Shown one piece after another: positions 24,700-31,799 of a stretch of 64,000 nucleotides of DNA. Within the stretch, counting starts at the first letter, position 1. The number at the start of each line of letters is the position of its first letter. The notes under the pieces were generated by a model. The model was not told the origin of the DNA. It worked only from the letters and a program-made list of their open reading frames with translations, and ran no database searches. Origin of the DNA: Streptomyces seoulensis (GTDB lineage: Bacteria; Actinomycetota; Actinomycetes; Streptomycetales; Streptomycetaceae); contig NZ_AP025667.1 in the NCBI RefSeq assembly GCF_022846655.1, positions 6,051,001 to 6,115,000 on the forward strand, written 5' to 3'. The translations under genes and the position numbers were made by a program.

Positions 24700-24752
24700 G
24701 TCGCAGGGAACTGAGGGGGCCTCAGCGGGGTTCGCGCCTCCGGCTCTTCGCG

Positions 24753-24965
24753 TCAGAACAGCGGGAGCTGGCCGGGGAAGTCGGGGACGACGTAGCCGTC
24801 CAGGGTGGGCTGGGCCGCGCCGATCTGGGCGTGCCGCCGGGAGCCCGCGCAGGAGACCATCTCCTGGCTCTCCCGCCCGCCCGGCGGGTCGTGGCGCGCG
24901 AAGCGCCCGGCGACGACGGCGATTTCGCGGTGGCACACGGGACAGGTTCTGCGGCGCGAGGACAT
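24753..24965 (-). CDS. Small zinc-ribbon protein, unknown function
   Basis: 70 residues from an ATG at 24965 (MSSRRRTCPVCHREIAVV). CPVC near residue 8 and further Cys/His residues (FARHDPPGG...MVSCAGS) suggest one zinc knuckle. Ends VPDFPGQLPLF. A longer in-frame version to 25136 exists but the short form has the better start context. Confidence 0.65.
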   Translation of the reverse strand: MSSRRRTCPVCHREIAVVAGRFARHDPPGGRESQEMVSCAGSRRHAQIGAAQPTLDGYVVPDFPGQLPLF

Positions 24966-25301
24966 GGGGCCAGTGTGCCCCGAGGGGCTGACAGGGCGAC
25001 CGGGGGCCGCCCTCCGCCACGGACCTCTGTTACCCACTTTCGGGTGACGCCCCTGAAGGGGCCGGGGTGGCGTGACCTGGCGAAACGGCCCCTCGACCCA
25101 GTGATCACACGGATTGTCGGCCGACGAAGGCGTCAACTCGGTGCATTTTTCCTATGAATGGACGTTACAGGCAAGAGTCACGGAAACATGGCCGATCGGT
25201 AACACGGTTCACGTATCCACCACATCTCATCCGCATCCCGGACAAGGTTGTGAATGCGCGGCCAGCTGGTCGCCATCCGCACACATCTTGCAGGAGATCC
25301 T
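24966..25301. other. Intergenic region upstream of the lamin-tail gene
   Basis: 336 bp with no supported gene. It must hold the promoter for 25302 but no strong consensus could be chosen. Confidence 0.5.
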
Positions 25302-25820
25302 GTGACTGCTTCGTCTTCCGTGACCGCCCGTCGCCTGGCCGCCGCCGCTCTCGCTGCCGGAGCGCTGATCGGAGCGGCGGCCCTGCCGGCCTCCGCCGCG
25401 GACCACCGCTCGCACCGCGCGAACGTCGAGATCAGCCGCGTGCAGTACGACTCCCCGGGCTGGGACAACGGCTCCAACCGCTCCCTCAACAACGAGTGGG
25501 TGGAGGTCACCAACAACTCCCGCCACCGGGTGAACCTCGACGGCTGGAGGCTGACGGAGGACCGGCGCGGGGTCACCTACACGTTCCGCCACTTCAGCCT
25601 CGGCGGCCACGAGTCGGTCCGCGTCCACACGGGCGTCGGCCGTGACTCCGCGCACGACCTCTTCCAGGACCGCCGCAACTACGTCTGGGACAACCGCCGC
25701 GACACCGCGACCCTGCGCAACGACAACCGCCGCGTCGTCGACAGCGCGTCGTGGGGCGAGCGTGGCCACCGCGACCACGAGGGCCGCGACCACGACGGCC
25801 GCGGCCACCACCGCCGCTGA
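25302..25820 (+). CDS. Secreted lamin-tail domain (LTD) protein
   Basis: 172 residues from a GTG at 25302 (VTASSSVTARRLAAAALA) preceded by CAGGAGATCC. A Sec signal peptide ends near LPASAAD (residue ~32). The mature part has the lamin-tail beta-sandwich pattern: NNEWVEVTNNSRHRVNLDGWRL, then FRHFSLGGHESVRVHTG. The last ~25 residues are His/Arg/Asp rich (GHRDHEGRDHDGRGHHRR). LTDs often sit on secreted proteins and nucleases; no catalytic domain is present here. Confidence 0.85.
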   Translation: MTASSSVTARRLAAAALAAGALIGAAALPASAADHRSHRANVEISRVQYDSPGWDNGSNRSLNNEWVEVTNNSRHRVNLDGWRLTEDRRGVTYTFRHFSLGGHESVRVHTGVGRDSAHDLFQDRRNYVWDNRRDTATLRNDNRRVVDSASWGERGHRDHEGRDHDGRGHHRR

Positions 25821-25831
25821 CCCTCACGACA

Positions 25832-25869
25832 GGCGGCGCGGCACTTCCCCCCAGGGAGTGCCGCGCCGC
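25832..25869 (+). terminator. Terminator after the LTD gene
   Basis: GGCGGCGCGGCACT / AGTGCCGCGCCGCC, 14-bp arms, loop about 10 nt, 11 bp after the stop. Confidence 0.75.
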
Positions 25870-25889
25870 CCGCGCGTTCCACAGCACGA

Positions 25890-25933
25890 CAAAGGTCCCG
25901 TGACCTGCTGAGTAGCAGGTCACGGGACCTTTG
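25890..25933. terminator. Terminator hairpin flanking the left att copy
   Basis: A perfect 20-bp inverted repeat (25890-25909 and 25914-25933) with a 4-nt loop, just left of the tRNA-Tyr fragment. The corresponding hairpin next to the middle att copy shares its inner arm CCCGTGACCTGCT, while the outer bases differ in a compensatory way. Before integration it probably terminated tRNA-Tyr. Confidence 0.75.
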
Positions 25934-25939
25934 TTTCCC

Positions 25940-25995
25940 GTGTGGCGGCGCCAGGATTCGAACCTGGGAAGGCTGAGCCGGCAGATTTACAGTCT
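25940..25995. repeat. Left att site: 3' half of tRNA-Tyr
   Basis: 56 bp identical to 58034-58089, covering the tRNA-Tyr gene from the anticodon loop to its 3' end. The first 53 bp are also identical to 42915-42967. It marks the left boundary of the tandem AICEs; the sequence beyond 25995 no longer resembles tRNA. Confidence 0.95.
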
Positions 25996-26225
25996 CGCCC
26001 GGATCACACCGTCGAAGTGCCGCTGAGCAGCGAAAACCGAGCACGGTTCCCCTACGTAACCTCCTCTCGTCCGCACCTCGTCCGCAGCCTTTCCGGTCTC
26101 GCCTCACCGGGCAGCTTGCGGCGGGGCAGACCCGAACCCCGTCCCCTACAGCCCAGGGACAGGGGAAGCCCCCCCCTCACGCCGCCGCTGCGGGAACTCT
26201 TGCCCGATACATGCACAACCTGGAT

Positions 26226-26249
26226 CATGTGCCCAGTACATGGCACATG
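26226..26249. promoter_or_regulatory. Palindromic operator candidate before the nucleotidyltransferase cassette
   Basis: CATGTGCC (26226-26233) and GGCACATG (26242-26249) form a perfect 8-bp inverted repeat, 5 bp before the AGGGGAGGGG Shine-Dalgarno of the next gene. Suits autoregulation of a toxin-antitoxin-like pair. Confidence 0.45.
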
Positions 26250-26265
26250 CTCAGGGGAGGGGTGC

Positions 26266-26847
26266 GTGATTCCTGAGTGGGGGGATGACGGGTTTCTGCG
26301 GCCCGGTAGGTACAGGCTCAGCCCAGAAGACGCCGAGGAGCTGCTAGTCAAGCACCGGCTCTTCAAGGAGTCCGAGACCAGGGCTCGGCTCTGGACCGGC
26401 CTTGAGAGCTACCTCAGCCGCTTCTTCGAGCTCGAAGAACGCCACAGTGAGGTCGTCGGCAGCGTCTCGCTGATCCATGCCGTCTGGCTGGGCGGTAGCT
26501 ATGTCAGCACAAAGGTGGACCCGCAGAACATCGACCTGACGGTCTTGATCGATGATCGTGCAGCTTCGGCCATCAAGGGGCTTCCGGGCACGCGCTGGCT
26601 ACTCTCTGCGTTCAAGCGTGAGGCGCGCCTCGCCGAGTTCGGGGTGTCGCCGCTGCCCGTGCGCTACAGGCCGATCACTTCTGTCTTTCGAGCTGAGCGT
26701 TTGGACGCAGAGGATCAGGCGTACCTTCGGGAGAGAGGCGCGTGGGATGACTGGTGGCAGCGCTGTCGTACCCCTGGGGTAGACAAGAGTGAGCCCACCA
26801 TCGAGAGTGCGGCACCGCGACGTGGCTACCTGGAGGTGACCCTATGA
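26266..26847 (+). CDS. DUF6932-like nucleotidyltransferase-fold protein
   Basis: 193 residues from a GTG at 26266 (VIPEWGDDGFLRPGRY), preceded by AGGGGAGGGG. The start fits the family habit of opening with (M/V)IPxFxxxGxLPPG. Residues ~78-95 contain WLGGSYVSTKVDPQNIDLTV: GGS followed by a spaced PxxIDL, the core of the minimal nucleotidyltransferase fold, with a second acidic residue in LIDD. The unknown next gene overlaps by ATGA and must act with it. Such proteins occur as antitoxins or as defence-cassette components; the function here is not proven. Base composition is lower in GC than the neighbouring AICE genes, suggesting recent acquisition. Confidence 0.65.
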   Translation: MIPEWGDDGFLRPGRYRLSPEDAEELLVKHRLFKESETRARLWTGLESYLSRFFELEERHSEVVGSVSLIHAVWLGGSYVSTKVDPQNIDLTVLIDDRAASAIKGLPGTRWLLSAFKREARLAEFGVSPLPVRYRPITSVFRAERLDAEDQAYLRERGAWDDWWQRCRTPGVDKSEPTIESAAPRRGYLEVTL

Positions 26848-27743
26848 GCACGAGCTGGCGACAACGTGCTCTAGAGCGTAACCGCGAGGCCAATAGGCGC
26901 TTCTTCTCAGAGCTGGCTGACCCCCCGACCAGTGACGATGCTTACGAGGAGGAGTTGCGGCGCCATTGGCTGGAGACGGCCCGCCACTACGATCCCGAGT
27001 CCACCCTCTCGGAAGAGCTGACCGTCCGACTACGAGGCGAGGTAGCCGATCGGGGAGTATTGGACTTCCGTGTGGGCGATGCACTGCTCAAGCCGCTTCG
27101 TGACGGAGTCGCTGCTGCGGCCCGCAAAGACATTGAGCTAGAGCTGACTGGCCTATCTCACGGAAGCACAGTGCTGCATGTCCGCCCCAAGGTCGAGCAC
27201 AGCGATGAAGAAGCACATCTAGGCAGAATTGACTCTTCGGCTGCCGACCCGGCAGTGCGTGACCTGCTAAAGCTTGTCAACGCAGCCGAGAATGAGCAGG
27301 ACGTACGCGAATGGGAGCGCATAATCCCCGGCCTGGATGGCGTCGTACAAGCATTGGACAAATTTGATCTGTCCATGGAAATGCGCTGGCACAGCCTGGA
27401 CGGCACCGTCAGGTCTTCCAAGCTATCGAGTCGGGGCAAGACCTACGTGCGGGGCCTTCGCGAGCTAAAGACGTACCGTTCACGCCTGGCGGTAGCTGGC
27501 ACGATCACAGAACTTCGCATGTCAGGAATGGCGAAAGTAAAGACAGGCATCACTCGCCAATCTAAAGCCTACGACGTACATATCGAGCCAGACGATTTGA
27601 TGGGAATGCACCTCGAACTTGGGATGTCGGTTTCCTTCCTAATTGAGGTCGTACGGAAGAAGGACAAACTTGGCCGAGCCCGCTCGGAGGAGTACCGGTT
27701 CCTGCGCATTGCCGAGACGCAGGACGGATTGTTCGAATCCTAA
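26844..27743 (+). CDS. Unknown protein paired with the nucleotidyltransferase
   Basis: 299 residues starting MSTSWRQRALERNREANRRF, overlapping the upstream stop by ATGA. I do not recognise the family. The first ~60 residues look alpha-helical and charged (RQRALERNREANRRFFSEL), followed by a central part with alternating beta/alpha character (IELELTGLSHGSTVLHVRP), and a C-terminal region from ~195 of predicted beta strands (GKTYVRGLRELKTYRSRLAV, AKVKTGITRQSKAYDVHIEP). No membrane segment or catalytic motif is obvious. Lower GC than the AICE backbone. Confidence 0.7.
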   Translation: MSTSWRQRALERNREANRRFFSELADPPTSDDAYEEELRRHWLETARHYDPESTLSEELTVRLRGEVADRGVLDFRVGDALLKPLRDGVAAAARKDIELELTGLSHGSTVLHVRPKVEHSDEEAHLGRIDSSAADPAVRDLLKLVNAAENEQDVREWERIIPGLDGVVQALDKFDLSMEMRWHSLDGTVRSSKLSSRGKTYVRGLRELKTYRSRLAVAGTITELRMSGMAKVKTGITRQSKAYDVHIEPDDLMGMHLELGMSVSFLIEVVRKKDKLGRARSEEYRFLRIAETQDGLFES

Positions 27744-27864
27744 GTTTGAGCGGACCCGTCACGCCGTTCGGGCCCCTGCCGAATGCAGCAGGGGCCCTAT
27801 TCCGTGCACCAGGCCAGCGTTCCTCGACTGTACGCCACAGCCAAACACGGTCTGTAACTATTAG

Positions 27865-27880
27865 TCTGGTACGCACCACA
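27865..27880. promoter_or_regulatory. Imperfect copy of the AICE 1 operator upstream of GntR-NUDIX
   Basis: TCTGGTACGCACCACA matches 14 of 16 bases of the perfect palindrome found twice at 29990 and 30014. It lies 24 bp before the GntR-NUDIX start codon, suggesting autorepression. Confidence 0.5.
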
Positions 27881-27903
27881 GCAGAACGGGGAGTGCTTCG
27901 CGT

Positions 27904-28692
27904 ATGGGTCCGAAAACAGCCAAGGTCTACGAGACGCTTCGGGAACGGCTTACGTCGGGGCAGTACGTACCGGGCGACAAGTTCCCCTCTGAGCGTTCCC
28001 TGACGGAAGAGCTGGGCATCGGCCGGACAGCACTTCGGCAGGTGCTGGCTCGCCTCGTCTCCGAAGGGGCGCTAGAGGTGCGAGGCCGCAGTTCGTACCG
28101 CGTGCCCGGCGCGGTGAGTGTGAGCACCCCCGAGGGGATCGAACCATGGCGGATCCACGGCGAGCGCGACCTTTACGACAACCAGTGGGTCAAGCTTCAA
28201 CTCTGGGACGTGGAGCCCCCCGGCGTTGAGCGTTTCGAGCATCACGTCGTCAAGCTTCAGCACGTCGCAATCACGGCCGTCGTGGACGCCCACGAGCGCG
28301 TCCTCATGATGTGGCGCTATCGGTTCGTCCCCGGCCGATTTGGCTGGGAGCTGCCAGGCGGCATCGTGGACAAGGGCGAGACGCCGGCGGACGCAGCACT
28401 TCGGGAAGTGGTCGAAGAAACGGGCTGGCGACCGTCCGCCCTGGAACATGTAGTCACCTACCAACCGATGGTCGGCATGGTGGACTCCCCGCACGAGATC
28501 TTCGTAGCTCACGGCGCAGAGAAGGTGGGCGAGCCCACCGACCTGGAAGAGGCCGGGCACATCGAGTGGGTCCCCCTATCCGACGTTCCGGGACTCATGG
28601 CGCGGGGCGAGCTACTCGGCTCAGGGACTCTCGTTGCGCTGCTGCACATCCTTGCGAGCCGGAACCGGCCTACACCTACAGACGCTCGCTGA
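27904..28692 (+). CDS. GntR winged-helix / NUDIX hydrolase fusion regulator
   Basis: 262 residues. Residues 1-70 are a GntR winged helix (KVYETLRERLTSGQYVPGDK ... LTEELGIGRTALRQVLARLV). Residues ~95-250 are a NUDIX domain with a complete Nudix box, GIVDKG-E-TPADAAL-REVVEETGW (Gx5Ex7REVxEExGW). NUDIX enzymes cleave nucleoside diphosphates linked to a moiety X. The fusion suggests that a metabolite such as ADP-ribose or an NAD derivative controls DNA binding, or that the domain is a sensor only. It probably represses the AICE 1 operon through TCTGGTGCGCACCAGA sites. It converges with the XRE regulator with 17 bp overlap. Confidence 0.85.
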   Translation: MGPKTAKVYETLRERLTSGQYVPGDKFPSERSLTEELGIGRTALRQVLARLVSEGALEVRGRSSYRVPGAVSVSTPEGIEPWRIHGERDLYDNQWVKLQLWDVEPPGVERFEHHVVKLQHVAITAVVDAHERVLMMWRYRFVPGRFGWELPGGIVDKGETPADAALREVVEETGWRPSALEHVVTYQPMVGMVDSPHEIFVAHGAEKVGEPTDLEEAGHIEWVPLSDVPGLMARGELLGSGTLVALLHILASRNRPTPTDAR

Positions 28693-29806
28693 GCAGATCC
28701 ACACGCCGGCGTTGCCGCACCGATCCGGTGCGGCTGGCCAGTAGCCGTGCCTGCCTGAGATGGGTTTGCGCGTCGTCGTACTCGGCTCGCGCCAGGTGGG
28801 CGTGCGCCAGGTCCGTGTGCAGCCCGGCCCGAGCCCGCACAAAGGTGGGGTCCATACCCTGCAGTGCGTCGTAGAGGCTGCTCACCGCTTCCGCGTCTCC
28901 AAGCAGACCGAGCACGTTGCCACGCCACCGCGTCAGGTGTGAGCCATTCAGAAAGATGCTCAGCATGTCCGGGTCACGGTCTTCGGGGCCGTCCGGGATG
29001 CATCCCGAAGCCTTGTCCAGCGCGCGCCGGCAATCGTCCACCATGCCTGAGTGGGCGCACAATTCAGCTTCGGTCGCGTGTAGCCAGGCCCGGAGACGAG
29101 GTGACCCGGACTGGCCCAAGGACCGTTGAGCGTCCCGCACCAGTTCAACCCCGAGCGCGGGGCGGCCGGCTGCACACAGTACGAACGCCTGCTCCCCCAT
29201 CGCGTGCGCCAAGTACATGGGCGCCTCAGCGTCGCGGGCGGCGCTTTTCGCTGTCTCATAGTGGCGCCATGCCCGTTCAACCGCTCCGGAGTCGATGGCC
29301 TGCCATGCGGCCAGTGTCGATGCTCCCGCGAGCGCCAGCGCGACCGGCCGGCGTGCGCTCGGCAAGACCGCGAAATTGAGGGCGTCTTCGAGTGCCGCAA
29401 GGTGCCCCGTCATCTGGTCGATGAGTCCGGCCGCACCCATCTGGCGATCCATAGACCGCAGAAGCTCCGTCTGCGCGTTGAACGCGTCCACCATCGAAGT
29501 GCCCACGTTGCTGGCGGCATCAATCCTGCTCAACAGGTCGTCGTAACCGTCAGCGGTGGCCGCGACCGGGACAGTGGGCGCACCCCTCAACTCCTCGTCG
29601 GTCACGCCGAGAAGCTGGCGGAGCAGGCTGGCGTACCGATCCGAGATGGTCCGTTTGCCGTTCTCCCACTCGGAGACGTACACCCGCAGGCTCGCAGTGG
29701 AAGCGATGTCCGTGAGGTGCTGCCGGGCGTATCGCTCGATCTCCCGGATGAGCCGTTCCTGCGACCAGCCGCGCGCCGTTCGCGCTTTTCGAAGTCCTGA
29801 GTCCAC
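28676..29806 (-). CDS. XRE-family regulator with long helical (TPR-like) C-terminal part
   Basis: 376 residues from a GTG at 29806 (VDSGLRKARTARGWSQERL); the in-frame start at 29950 adds 48 residues before the HTH and is less likely. Residues ~1-70 are the helix-turn-helix (GWSQERLIREIERYARQ ... YVSEWENGKRTISDRYASLL). The remaining ~290 residues are helical repeats (e.g. HLARAEYDDAQTHLRQARLL), typical of actinobacterial regulators of this type. Divergent from the AICE 1 operon across the operator region, so it may read that locus. Confidence 0.82.
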   Translation of the reverse strand: MDSGLRKARTARGWSQERLIREIERYARQHLTDIASTASLRVYVSEWENGKRTISDRYASLLRQLLGVTDEELRGAPTVPVAATADGYDDLLSRIDAASNVGTSMVDAFNAQTELLRSMDRQMGAAGLIDQMTGHLAALEDALNFAVLPSARRPVALALAGASTLAAWQAIDSGAVERAWRHYETAKSAARDAEAPMYLAHAMGEQAFVLCAAGRPALGVELVRDAQRSLGQSGSPRLRAWLHATEAELCAHSGMVDDCRRALDKASGCIPDGPEDRDPDMLSIFLNGSHLTRWRGNVLGLLGDAEAVSSLYDALQGMDPTFVRARAGLHTDLAHAHLARAEYDDAQTHLRQARLLASRTGSVRQRRRVDLLSERL

Positions 29807-29983
29807 GGGTCCCGCCTGGTGTCGGTTCCGATCTCTGCCTCTCCAGGGTGCCGCAGATTCGCGCAGGTCAAAAGGGGTTAACAGGCCGATGGTTAAGGGC
29901 TGTTGGCTACCGACCACCCCTCCCCGAGCGGTCTCCTGAAGAAGCACCACGACAGGGGATCACCCCCGAAGTCAGCGAACCAG

Positions 29984-30030
29984 TTGACATCTGGTGCGCA
30001 CCAGATGCAGTCTTCTGGTGCGCACCAGAA
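29984..30030 (+). promoter_or_regulatory. AICE 1 main promoter with two perfect operators
   Basis: TTGACA at 29984-29989 is a consensus -35 box. Two identical 16-bp palindromes TCTGGTGCGCACCAGA follow at 29990-30005 and 30014-30029, 24 bp centre to centre; the first abuts the -35 and fills the spacer, the second covers the expected start site. The GT-N-CG-N-AC core fits GntR-family sites. A repressor bound here would block the promoter. Confidence 0.7.
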
Positions 30031-30090
30031 ATCGGGATCGCATCCGGTTTGCGGTGCATCGGAGGGGCCCTTCTTTGGGCTGCTCCGACG

Positions 30091-30231
30091 CAGAGGGCGG
30101 GGACGCTGCAATCCCGCTAAAGGCCAGGTGGAACAGGGTTTCGGCCCGTACTGGCGAGGTGGCCCGGCGACCGCGAGCAACGGCCGGAGAGTGGGGACAA
30201 CGGTCCCCCTTGCAGTGCGAAGCCCCTGTTC
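30091..30231 (+). ncRNA. Conserved structured leader RNA, AICE 1 copy
   Basis: A ~140-nt segment nearly identical to 45813-45952 in AICE 2, upstream of the same operon. Pairings: CTGCAA (30106-30111) with TTGCAG (30210-30215); GCCAG (30123-30127) with CTGGC (30151-30155); a UUCG tetraloop hairpin GGGT-TTCG-GCCC (30136-30147); CCGGC (30164-30168) with GCCGG (30183-30187); GGGGAC (30193-30198) with GTCCCC (30203-30208). Stem differences between the copies keep pairing. No conserved ORF passes through. I do not recognise it as a known riboswitch class. Confidence 0.7.
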
Positions 30232-30480
30232 GTCGCCTCGGAAGGAATACCTGTGATCAGGCGAAAGCATTAGGCGCGGCCGTGATCGACCGGCATGACC
30301 GCGCCGCTTCATCCTCAGTCCCTCGCCTCGTTCGAGTGCGGCGGCCGACCGGTCGTCCTCTTCCGTCTCGCGGTGGCTATCGCCGCGCCGGTTGCCTCCC
30401 TCGCCCGTCCGGCCACGCCGTGCGCGTCGGCTGTACGGGCGGGGTGGTGGGGAGCCGGAATTCCCGACTTCAACGGTGTG

Positions 30481-30538
30481 AGCCCCCGGAGTTGCAGCTC
30501 CGGGGGCTCTGTTCGGGCCGTTCCTCCGTGGAAGGAAC
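30481..30538 (+). promoter_or_regulatory. Leader stem-loop and RBS-sequestering hairpin before DUF6284 (AICE 1)
   Basis: An 11-bp perfect stem (30481-30491 with 30498-30508) is followed by a second hairpin in which GTTCCT (30520-30525) pairs with AGGAAC (30533-30538). The AGGA of the second arm is the Shine-Dalgarno of the gene at 30547. AICE 2 has the same pair of structures with a different sequence in the first stem. Confidence 0.65.
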
Positions 30539-30546
30539 CACGACCC

Positions 30547-30816
30547 ATGAACCACGTTGTCACACTTCAGGACGCCATCACGGCGTATGCCGACTTCATG
30601 GAGCCGACCAGCGCGGAGCTGGACGCGATCGAGCGGGAGATGCCCGTCATCCTGGCGGACGTTGAGCTGCTGGACGCGCACATCGCCACCATCGACCGCA
30701 CGCCAACCGAGCTGGACACCCGCCGCATCCGCCGGGCCCGCCGCCAGGCGCTCGCCGCCCGCGTAGCCCTGCTCAACCGGACGGCCGCCGCGGGAGCTCC
30801 GGGCGGTGCGGCATGA
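30547..30816 (+). CDS. DUF6284 family protein (AICE backbone)
   Basis: 89 residues from the ATG at 30547 (MNHVVTLQDAITAYADFM), after AAGGAACCA. Highly conserved with the AICE 2 copy (e.g. EPTSAELDAIEREMPVILAD is identical). Predicted helical, ending in an Arg-rich segment (RRIRRARRQALAARVALL). Function unknown; always first in the transfer operon of these elements. The next gene overlaps by ATGA. Confidence 0.85.
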   Translation: MNHVVTLQDAITAYADFMEPTSAELDAIEREMPVILADVELLDAHIATIDRTPTELDTRRIRRARRQALAARVALLNRTAAAGAPGGAA

Positions 30817-31799
30817 CGTCGCAGGCTGTGGAACGCGCGACGGTGCCGCCGCTGACCCGCTCGGAAACGGGGCTCGCCGGTGTGGGTGCGCTGGCCGCGG
30901 CCGGTGTCGGCGCGCTCGGTCTGATCTCCTCGTTCGACGCGGTGTCGTTGGCCGCGGCGCGGTGGGGGTTCGGTGAGCCATGGATGCTGCCAGTCGGCAT
31001 CGACACCGCGATCCCGGTGTTCACGGTGGCCAACCTGCTGTTGATCCGGATGGACATGGCGTTGGCGTGGGTGCGGTTCGTGCCCTGGGCGCTCACCCTG
31101 GTCACGTGCGGGCTGAACATCGCCGCCGGTAGCGCGGTGTGGGCGAAAGTCGCGCACGGCACGATGCCGCTGCTGTGGGTGGTGTTCTCCGAGATCGGCG
31201 CTCACATCTACGCCGTGCGGATCGGGGCCGCGACTGGCCGGCGCATGGAGAAAATCCGCTTCTCGCGGTGGTTGCTGGCGCCGTTGTCGACGTTCGCTCT
31301 GTGGCGGCGCATGACCTTGTGGGAGGTCACCTCCTACAGCGCAGCACTGGGCATGGAGCGTGAACGGCTGCTGGCCCGTGCGGACCTGCACGAGCGGTTC
31401 GGCCGCGGCTGGCGCCGGAAGACGCCCCGGCGTGAGCGCGTGATGCTCCGCATGGGCGAACTCACCCCCGCCACAACCGCGCCGGTCGAGCCCGACCCAA
31501 AGCCGGAGCCCGTACAGGCACCGGAGCCGCCAGCATCCCGTCCGGCGCGCAAGCGGTCCGCGAAGCCCAAGCCCGCCACCGGTCAGCGCACCGCGGCCGA
31601 ACTGCTGGACGAAGCCCGCACGCTGGCGGCTGACTGGTCGGATGACGCGGTCAACGCCGAAGCGTTGCGGAAGGCGCTGCGGTGCGGGTCGGCAGCAGCG
31701 CGGCAGGTGCGTGACGCCCTGCTCGCCGAACGCCAGGAAGCCCGCTCCCTGCACGCGGTAAACGTCACTCCGGCTGAGGCTGAGGGGGTTGCGGCATGA
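30813..31799 (+). CDS. DUF2637 membrane protein (AICE backbone)
   Basis: 328 residues. Residues ~22-150 contain four hydrophobic segments (GVGALAAAGVGALGLISSF, PVGIDTAIPVFTVANLLLIR and others), the DUF2637 domain. A Pro/Lys linker follows, then a C-terminal helical module (RTAAELLDEARTLAADWSDD ... AARQVRDALLAER) that also ends the AICE 2 homologue and resembles a winged helix. Thought to be a membrane partner of the transfer machinery; function unproven. Translationally coupled at both ends. Confidence 0.82.
   Translation: MTSQAVERATVPPLTRSETGLAGVGALAAAGVGALGLISSFDAVSLAAARWGFGEPWMLPVGIDTAIPVFTVANLLLIRMDMALAWVRFVPWALTLVTCGLNIAAGSAVWAKVAHGTMPLLWVVFSEIGAHIYAVRIGAATGRRMEKIRFSRWLLAPLSTFALWRRMTLWEVTSYSAALGMERERLLARADLHERFGRGWRRKTPRRERVMLRMGELTPATTAPVEPDPKPEPVQAPEPPASRPARKRSAKPKPATGQRTAAELLDEARTLAADWSDDAVNAEALRKALRCGSAAARQVRDALLAERQEARSLHAVNVTPAEAEGVAA

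Noticed and set aside
25942..26265. Starting the nucleotidyltransferase gene at 25942 or 26227
   Set aside because: The first start lies inside the att/tRNA sequence and the second inside the inverted repeat; the GTG at 26266 has a strong RBS and the family-typical N-terminus.
30091..30231. Assigning the leader RNA to a known riboswitch (cyclic di-GMP, cobalamin, ydaO) because GGDEF genes lie downstream
   Set aside because: None of the hallmark motifs I know for those classes is present; left as an unassigned structured RNA.
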